This document shows, piece by piece, positions 10,828 through 19,800 of a stretch of 23,445 nt of DNA. Made by a program: the position numbers and the translations under genes. A model generated the notes under the pieces. The model made no database searches, was not told where the DNA came from, and saw only the letters and a list, made by a program, of their open reading frames with translations. Positions within the stretch are counted from its first letter, which is position 1, and every line of letters begins with the position of its first letter. The stretch comes from Apostichopus californicus (Eukaryota > Echinodermata > Holothuroidea > Aspidochirotida > Stichopodidae), in the NCBI GenBank assembly GCA_020650975.1, contig JAIPMN010019908.1, positions 1-23,445 on the forward strand, in the 5' to 3' direction.

Positions 10828-13800
10828 GCTACTGTTCTACTACAACTATCACCACTACTGCTACTTATACTACTACTACTGCTACTGCTACCACTACTAT
10901 TACTACCACTACTACTGCTACTACTAATACTACTACTATTACTACTACTGCTACCACTACTACTACTATTACTAGTACTGCTACTACTCCTACTACTCCT
11001 ACTACTACTACTACTACTGCTACTACTACTGCTACTACTACTGTTACCACTACTACTACTGCTACCACTACTACTACTACTACTAATACTTGTGATTATA
11101 ATTATTCATGTTGCCAGATAGATCAATACATAACATCTATCATTAATTTCATCAATTTGTTTTCGTTAATCAGATTAGGATGTCCTGGTTTCAGTATTCC
11201 GCGGTTAGAACCAGATCCAACTGAAGCTTCGGTCACTAAATCATTATTTTTCCCCGATGGTGCAATCTTTGGCTCTCATCCCCGGTTCAAGTAAGTGACA
11301 GGTCCTGCCACAGTCATGGACTAGTCATGTTAGTTTATCATGCAAATAAAACAAGAACAGTTATCAGTGCTCTTCAGATTTGTGGCAAAGACTTTTGCCA
11401 GTCTTTAGAGTTGTTCGATATGAGATTTCCGTATCCGTGAATGGTATATGATATTGCGATTTATCGTAAGACATATGTTAGTACCTGACTTAGGCTGGCC
11501 TACAGTACTATGATATCACATGTCTCTTATGGTAGCCTATTTTGCATCAAATCCTCTCCCCCTGCCCCCACTCACTTCCATTCCTCTCCTCTCCTTTATA
11601 CATCTATATCATTGATAAGAAAATGCAAAACCCTCTAAAGCATCTTTCTGGTATTCTGGAATGACTTTTGGTAAAAAAAAGGTGGTTATATTTTTCTAAA
11701 TTCTTCTCTGTCTTTCAGAACACTTACCCGAAACATTAGAAGTCGACGAGGGGAGAAGGTTTCTATAAATATACCAGGTGAGATTTTTTTTTCCCTTCAC
11801 CATCTGCCTAGATTAAATCACCTTGATGTTGTGACATGCAAAATTCCTCTTCCTATCACAGTCCTTATCAACAAAGATATCTGTCATGATGCCCCCCCCC
11901 TCCACCCCAAAAAAAATAATTCATAACCCTTTGAGCTCCAATTCTAATGGTAACTTAGAATTTGAGGCAATTTGACATCACACCTTTTAGTTGGAGAAGT
12001 GGAGAGAGAAAAATAACAAGAGCTATCTAGCAGATGTTATCAGCAGAACAATTTTCTCCCGATTATGGCTTGATTGGCTGGTAAAACCTGTGGTGTTGTT
12101 TACATTGGAATACATATCAACAGAACTTAAAACCTTTCTGATTATGTTCAGCAATTTATTGGAATGTCTCATTTTGGTATGCAGGCGGAGATAAAGTGAT
12201 GTTTATTAGAAAGAAGACTTTAACTGGCAGAAAAGTCTGTCTTTTGAAGAAGAAGAGAAAAAAAAGGGAAAGAGAGAAAAGAATATAATGGAAAAAGGAA
12301 AATAGCTTGTGGTGAGGTGGAAAGAGCGATAGGGAAGGTGATGGATGGCCCTAGGAGAAAATGTTGGCTTTTGAACTTGATTTTAAAGGTAGAGGTAGCG
12401 GTAGGGGTCGACGATCTGCAGATATTGCCTCAAGGTACAGAGGCTAGCGTGTCGGTAATGTTTCATGGATATTATCTGGGAACTCGATCAATGAATGTTA
12501 TTCCTACTGTCACTCACACATTGCAATCTTCAAAGTAAGCGAAGGCACCTTGTCAACAAGAAACAGCAAGATCCTGCTCAGCTAGGATGAATCAATATCA
12601 AACAATAGGGGAATGTCTCTAGACGCCTGCACGGTGCCTATTCTATGAAACTGTGGGAACACAATAGGTTTATGTCCTATGCAGCCTGGCTGCAAGATGC
12701 TGCAGCCCCCCCCCCCCCCTCAGCATCCTACTTTTGACAACACAGTGCCTTATGTAGGAGAAGCCCTGGTCTGCTCTGTAATGAAAAGAACAGAGATATT
12801 AAGCCAAATCGTTCATTGAAGACGGAACTGGTTTGAAGCTAGACACCAAAGAACCCCATCGTAGTTTGCCTTCAACAGGTTGTAACGTCTCGTTCCGTTA
12901 GATTTGAAATGACAGTTAGTAACTTTGTTCATATTATGAGTATTAACACTGTGAAATACTTAATTCACAGCGCATAGTCCTTCACCTCATATAACTTTAT
13001 GCATTACCATTTTTACCTGGCTCCAGCATCTGGCAATTGTCTGTGTGTGTAAATGGCCATCTCACTTGTGCGTTATGAATTAAAACTGTTGAAAATTCTT
13101 CAAGATTGTTTCAGTAGTTAAGTTGATAATTATAGCACAATTTTGCATCTATAATAGGACATGGAGATGTTACCAATAATTCTCAAAGGAATGGAAAAAC
13201 CCATTCTTCAGACGCATCAGCTAGACTTCATTACATCTTAACCCCCCCATCCTCCCCCCAAGCACAAAAAATTGTAGATTGCAGCTATGATGGCTGCCCT
13301 ATATAGTACATCATATCTGATCTGATATATATGCCAACATATAAATTATCATGCATGTGAGGGTCACGAGAATAAGCAGTTAAATAATTAGCTACGCTAT
13401 CTGAGAAATTCTGAAGGTTTGTTTGATACCAATTTAGTCTCCCATCTACCCTTATCTTACAGTATATTCATATCTTGTTTGGTAAACATATATGAAACTG
13501 TAACTGATTATGATATTTGTACGAGACTGACAAGCCCCTTTACTATAATCAATATGTTTATTATACAGTGTGCAGAGTTCAACATGTAGAAGTCTGTGTA
13601 TGCTCCATTATGACTAAATTCTGTATAGAAAGATATACGCTGTAATGTGTGGTACATACTTGAAATTGTTATCTACATTTAAAACTACCTCCAAACAGTG
13701 GTGGAGCTAGGGGTAATGGTCAGGGGGGCAAGAATGGTCTGTAGGGGTGCTATCGACACTATCTAAGCAGAGCGCCACCACAGGCTAGCGCGGAGCGTAC

Positions 13801-16800
13801 AAAAGATTTTTGAGTAAAGATACTCCCTAGATCGCCGGAAATGACCCTTTCCGGGCCTTGCTAATTTGCAGATAAACAAAGAATAAAAAATAGATCGAAA
13901 ACCCAGTACAGTTCTTGGAAATAGTTTCGTACAACCTAAGTGCCGATAAAATAAAGACCGCCATTAGAGCATTTTGTCAGAAAATTACACCAACAAAATG
14001 TGACAAATGTCAATAGGTAGATGAGAGCGCAATAAAAAAGTCAATAATCGCGAATAAGTAAAAAGTGGTAAATAGCTGAAAAGGGCGCCAGCAGTCCATT
14101 TGAGTCCGTCAGGGGTGGGGGTTGCATCCGCCACTGCCTTCAAAATTACAAAAGGAAAATGGCCCGGGCAAAGTGGGGGAGAGCGGTGGAGAAGGCAAGG
14201 TGAGGGAGAGAAAGGTGGAGAGAGAGGGAGGGTGGGGGGGGGATGGGAAGGATTGGGAAAGACTGGATGTAAATATTTACTGTATAATATACAATTTTGA
14301 AACAATACATTTCATGCCATTCGACTGTTTATGTATGAAGTGTTTCATATAGTTTTAGGTTCCATATATCAATATTTGAACCCACTGAAAAAGACGGACT
14401 TGATTAGGGGACATTGGTTCAAATTTGCCATTTCTTACAAACGTCTGTCGAAATGTGAGTTATTACTTTGCAAAAAGAAGAAAAATTACCAAAAATTAAT
14501 TTTTGATCCAATCTCAGAAATTAATATTTTCAGTTGATTCATTTTGAAACCTTTTTTGCCCTCTCCTTTCTTGTCCTTTGTCTGTCATTTTTACCAGGGA
14601 ATAATTTATTCGGTACCATATTTGCATAATGATATGCAAAATATGCAGATTGCTATACAAAATGGGCAGATTGCTATATATACAAGTGCAAAGGTGCATA
14701 GCAGTTTTTTGTACACAGGTATCATAGTGTTTTGTAGAGGAAAATTCATAGCCTTCAAAAATTGCTGTATAAAAGTTGAGTATTTAATTATTCCCTGCAT
14801 CACACAGTTTGAAAAAAGTAATGGTAAATATTTAAGGGCAGTATATGTAAAAATGTGAAAGTGGCTGGTTGAGTTTTCCAGTGAAATATTTCACATAAGA
14901 ACCACACACATTTTCTCTTCAGATATGAATACAACTTAAAAAAAAAAATTAATACGTTGCTTTTCAATTTTCATAACAAATATCAAATGCATAAGCCACA
15001 ACCCATTCATTCTGTGTCAATATTGCGCATAAGAATCAAGGTTGGAGATGTTTATTTTCATTTAATGGTCGGGCATGGTAAAAAGTGTCATTGCAACTTT
15101 GTTCATGTACAGCAAAAACTTCAAATGTTTCATATCGATGGGGGAAATTGCACAAGTCCCATGAGTAAAAAATGTTTGATGAGAAGGTGGGACATGGTGA
15201 TGTTTTACGTTTACTAACGGCTGTAAAGTTAAAACGTAATTTAATGTTAACGACTTGTCAATCATACTTTAAACTTTGCTCTACAGGGTAGACTAAAATC
15301 AATTTTTCGTTACACCTATTTTCTCTCAATTTTCCATGTTTCTGAGATGACTATTTTAATTAATAAGATTAAATATAGCAAAGATCAATTTTTTTTTTTT
15401 ATTCTTTATATTAACTAAGCACAGGTTGTTCAAGAGAAATATATCATTCTTCTCTTCCAGTATTCAAAGATAAAAACACACAGACCCCATTCGTGGAAAA
15501 TTTTCCAAACGACCACGACGGTGAGGGCACCAGAGCGTCGAAACAGGACCATATCTACATGGATGCGATGGGGTTTGGAATGGGCAGCTCGTGTCTGCAG
15601 GTGACATTCCAAGCATGCAATATCGACGAAGCAAAGTTTCTGTACGACCAACTTACACCGATGTGCCCTATTCTGGTAAGTCCACAATTAAAGGATGTTT
15701 TGCGTCAGTCTCTGTCTCTCGGAAGGCAGATTATCCTTGTCCTCCCTCTGCTATATCCCGCCTCCCATTGTTGTTTCTGGTGGGAGGTACAGTATACAGG
15801 GAGAACGAATGAAGAGGTCCCACTGCTTGTCTCAGGTGGGAGGTATGGAGGGTAGAGGGGGGAGTAGTGGTCATTGTTTCAAAAGTCCCAATGCATAATA
15901 TGACTCAATGAACAGATGATATCATTTTTTCATGAAGGGATGACTTTAAACAGCAGTTTACTCTAAATATGATCCTCAAAAACAAACACCCCAAAATGGC
16001 TATTCTTTCATGATACAGCTATTTTATACCCCGCGGGACTTCTCGCAAGGTCGATCAAGGGTTTAACTCCTTTAGTAAAGATGAAAAAAAATGTCATTTT
16101 TCATGAAAGGATGATTTATACAGCAGTTTACTCTAAATATGATCATATAAATAAAAAAAAAATTCTATTCTTTCATGATACAGCTATTATACCCCGTGGG
16201 ACCTCTGGCAAGGTCGATCAAGCAATTAACTCCTTAGGTATAGTTTGTTGTATAGTCAAAGAAAGAACACGGAGCTATTAATATTTTGTATTCCAGTTTT
16301 TGAGATATTCGACGACTGTAAAAATGTGCCATATCTCTGGTATTTAATTTTTTTCCTATTGAGTTTTGTTTTGCATCCGAGGAACTGACCTAATAAACTG
16401 AATCTTCCAGCCACTTTTATTAATGAGCCTCATAGGTTTATATCGTGATTTCTCAAATATTCAAAGCGGTATATAGAAAATAAACGACCTGGCTGGACAG
16501 ATAGCGGGTCTTGTCGACAGGCCACAACCCATCCAAATTAAATTTTGTCCCAAAGGAGTAATCCGTGAAAAGGGTGCGGCACAATTCCAATCGGAGATGT
16601 ATTTCTACTACTCACAACTACTCTCCTTCGTTGGCAGTTTTTTCTGTCCGTGGACTTTTCCCTGTCGCTTAGCTTGTTTTGCTTAAATCCAAGATAACTA
16701 TAGGCTTGATCTCCATCAGGTTTCAGTTTTATATAAGTTGTTAGTGTCTTTACCTACCAGACGGAAACATTTACTAAAACTTTTTGTGTGTGGTCTGTTC

Positions 16801-19800
16801 TTACAGCTCGCTCTAAGTGCTTCGGCTCCCATCTATCGAGGGCTCCTCTCTGATATCGACTGTCGGTGGTATGTTATCTCTTCCTCTGTGGACTGTCGGA
16901 CCAAGGAAGAGAGGGGAGAAGAGGTGATGCCATTTTCCTTCTAAGTCTTAATTTCTTTATTAATATTTTTTAATAATCACAGACTGATGGATTCCTATCG
17001 TTTCTGTCGATAGTCAATCTACACGCATGGTACCACAGTAATAAAGGTGCAGATTGGAATGGTCTCAAAAAGCGGTTGGCCAAATACTATGCCAATATTA
17101 TATTCCCTTCCTCTATCCCCCCCCCCCTCCCCTCTCTCCTCTCTTTCTAAACATCTTTGTTAAGAACAATATATAGAAATGAGAAGTATTGTGTCAGGAA
17201 TTTTGTTGTAACACAAAGTGAAGTATGCTACTACATCTAGACACATTCAGACTTAGATATTAACTTTGTTTTCAAACTATCATGAAAATAAATAATATGC
17301 ATGGAATATGAATTAATTATACAAAGTTAATTAATTATTTATTTGTTTGTTTGTTTTATTACACCAGTAGTCATTAGATACATGTCTGTCAAATTAAGTG
17401 TAATTAAGGTTTATTTTTTGTTCCCTACTTTTTCAGCCGTTGAAGAATGACAGGTTCAGAATTCCAAAGTCCCGGTACGATTCCGTCGACAGCTATCTAT
17501 CACCTGATAACGCTAAATTCAATGATACACATCTGGTCATGGACGAGCAGTTATGTCAAGAAATGATTGATGGCGGTAAGCTGATATCTAATGAATATGC
17601 ATGAAGCTGCAAGCCTTTGTACAATGAATATGCATGAAGCCATGTATTGATGAGATGTAAATGAATGCTAATTTGAATGATGCACATCTGGTCATGGACG
17701 AGCAGTTATGCCAAGAAATGATTTATGGTGGTAAGCCTGTGTATAATGAAAAGGGACATGAAGTCATGTATTGATGAGATGTAAATGAATGCTAATTTCA
17801 ATGTGTGAAATCAATTATGGTGGTCTGGTCTGGATTTTCCCAGATGTCGGAACTTCCGGGCAGAGATCGATTAATCCATATTTTTACATCAAGTCATAAG
17901 TCAGAAACATGTAACACTCGATGGCGCAATCAGGAACATGTAACACTCGATGCCTTACCATTCCCTCCTCTTCTTCAGGAGTGGATACATCTCTGGCCAG
18001 GCATGTCGCTCATCTATTTATAAGAGATCCCGTCTCTCTCTTCAGCGAAAAGATCGAACAGGATGATGAAAATGATTCTGATCACTTTGAGGTAGGGTTT
18101 TATCGACACTGATAAATTTAAGATAAATTGGTTGGAGCCAAGGGCTAGTGAGATCCAACAATATCTCACTAATATGTCCCTAGATTGAACAGTGTACAGT
18201 ATTATGGTAGGTTGATACAGTGCACAAGCAAGTGTATTGTGGACGGATATTGTTTTGTGGTCCGAATGGAAATCTTCTGGGCTGGATGTTGCCTGATGGC
18301 CACCTATTGAAAACTCCTGTAATATAATTATAACACTGTTTCATTTTTCGTACAAAGATGTTCACCTTTCTAATTAAACAGAAATCTTAGAATTATTTGG
18401 TTATTTTATTCCATTGTTTTTGGCTGTTTTTCTTCCCAGAACATTCAATCGACTAACTGGCAAACTATGAGGTTTAAGCCACCTCCGGTCAACTCAGACA
18501 TCGGTTGGAGAGTCGAATTTAGACCGATGGAGGTAAGTTGCTCGTGTTTTGCCTCAATGATCGATCTAATATATTAATGGATTACAACTTACACACGTCG
18601 GGTGGCTCCCAATTCAACATTTTAACTCAAATTTGGAATCTTTTCAATTTAAAAAGTCAATTCAGCTGGGAAAACTGTACATTGCTCTCAGATGAAAAAA
18701 ACCCACCTTACTATGACCCGGCCGGGTATCGAACCCGGAACCTCCAGATTACTGATCCTCATTGCTTCAAAGGCCACCGCCTTTATCCACTCTGCCACTG
18801 CACTGGTAACTTCAAAAAATGTGTGATTGCTTTGATATGTTTGCCACAAACCCTGGAGGCTGTAAAATTGTCTTTTTTCAACAACAAGCTGCAAGATATG
18901 ATCCTCTCTATCTCTCTCTCTCTCATTAATTTCTCTCCGTAGGTACAACTGACTGATTTTGAGAACGCTGCCTTCGTTGTATTTCTGGTTTTACTGACGA
19001 GAGCTATTTTGACGTTTAAACTTAATTTTGTCATTCCAATATCAAAGGTATGTTTTTATCAATCTGGTTTGATACCTGCCCCATCTGTCTGGTAGTAAAT
19101 TAAAATTTTGTAATTATTTTTCAAAAATATGAATTTATAATTACAACATGGATCATGTTCATTATGCTCCTGGCAGTGTGTAAAGTTTTTGGACTTAGAG
19201 TAGCCTCAGAAATAATTCTTGAGATGATGGTGCCAATCCCACTCTTGCCAAAACTTCTTGTAAAAATCTGCTTAAATTTCCCCAGTCAGGGGTCTGGCTC
19301 TGATTGCTCATGCAAAGCCAGAAGGTATTCGTACAGTGTGTTCTATTGAATTTGTTTTCTGTGTGTGTTTGTGAGGGGGGGGGGTTTGTCGGGGGACAAG
19401 ACAAAAGGGAGGTGGGATAGGAAGGGGGCAGTCAGAAGGAGCAATTGGTGTGGCCATGGATAGCTGATGTGTGTAGATGAGAGCTGTAGTGAACCGGTAA
19501 ATATAATGATTTGCGACAATTGTTTCAAATGCTTCAAAGCACTTGTACTGACAGTTTGAGCAGTATGAAAAGATTAGGAACTGTTTATACTGTCAGTAAG
19601 AGTGCTTTGAAGCATGATATGGTAGGACAGTATAGAGTGGTATTAGGATCAGATGGTTAGGTACTGTTCATACTGTCACTACGAGTGCTCTAAAGCATGA
19701 TATGGGGGAGAGTATAGAGTGGTATTAGCATTAGGATCAGAAGAACTTAGGAACTGTTCATACTGTCAGTATGAGTGCTTTAAAGCATGACATGGTAGGA

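Noticed and set aside
10264-11121. 285-codon Thr/Ala-rich open frame (and Leu- and Val-rich frames on both strands)
   Set aside because: It is produced by the stop-free ACT/GCT triplet repeat lying in a GCLC intron. All frames of the tract are open, and there is no sequence outside the repeat resembling a protein.
15695-15898. Frames overlapping the end of exon e
   Set aside because: They are alternative readings of exon e and following intron; the phase-consistent GCLC frame explains the coding part.
18715-18802. Functional tRNA gene
   Set aside because: The acceptor strands do not pair and the anticodon stem is faulty, so it is listed as a relic only.
18538-18942. 134-codon frame on the + strand
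   Set aside because: It lies wholly in the intron between exons i and j and crosses the tRNA-like relic. Exon i to exon j splicing is clear from conserved protein sequence.
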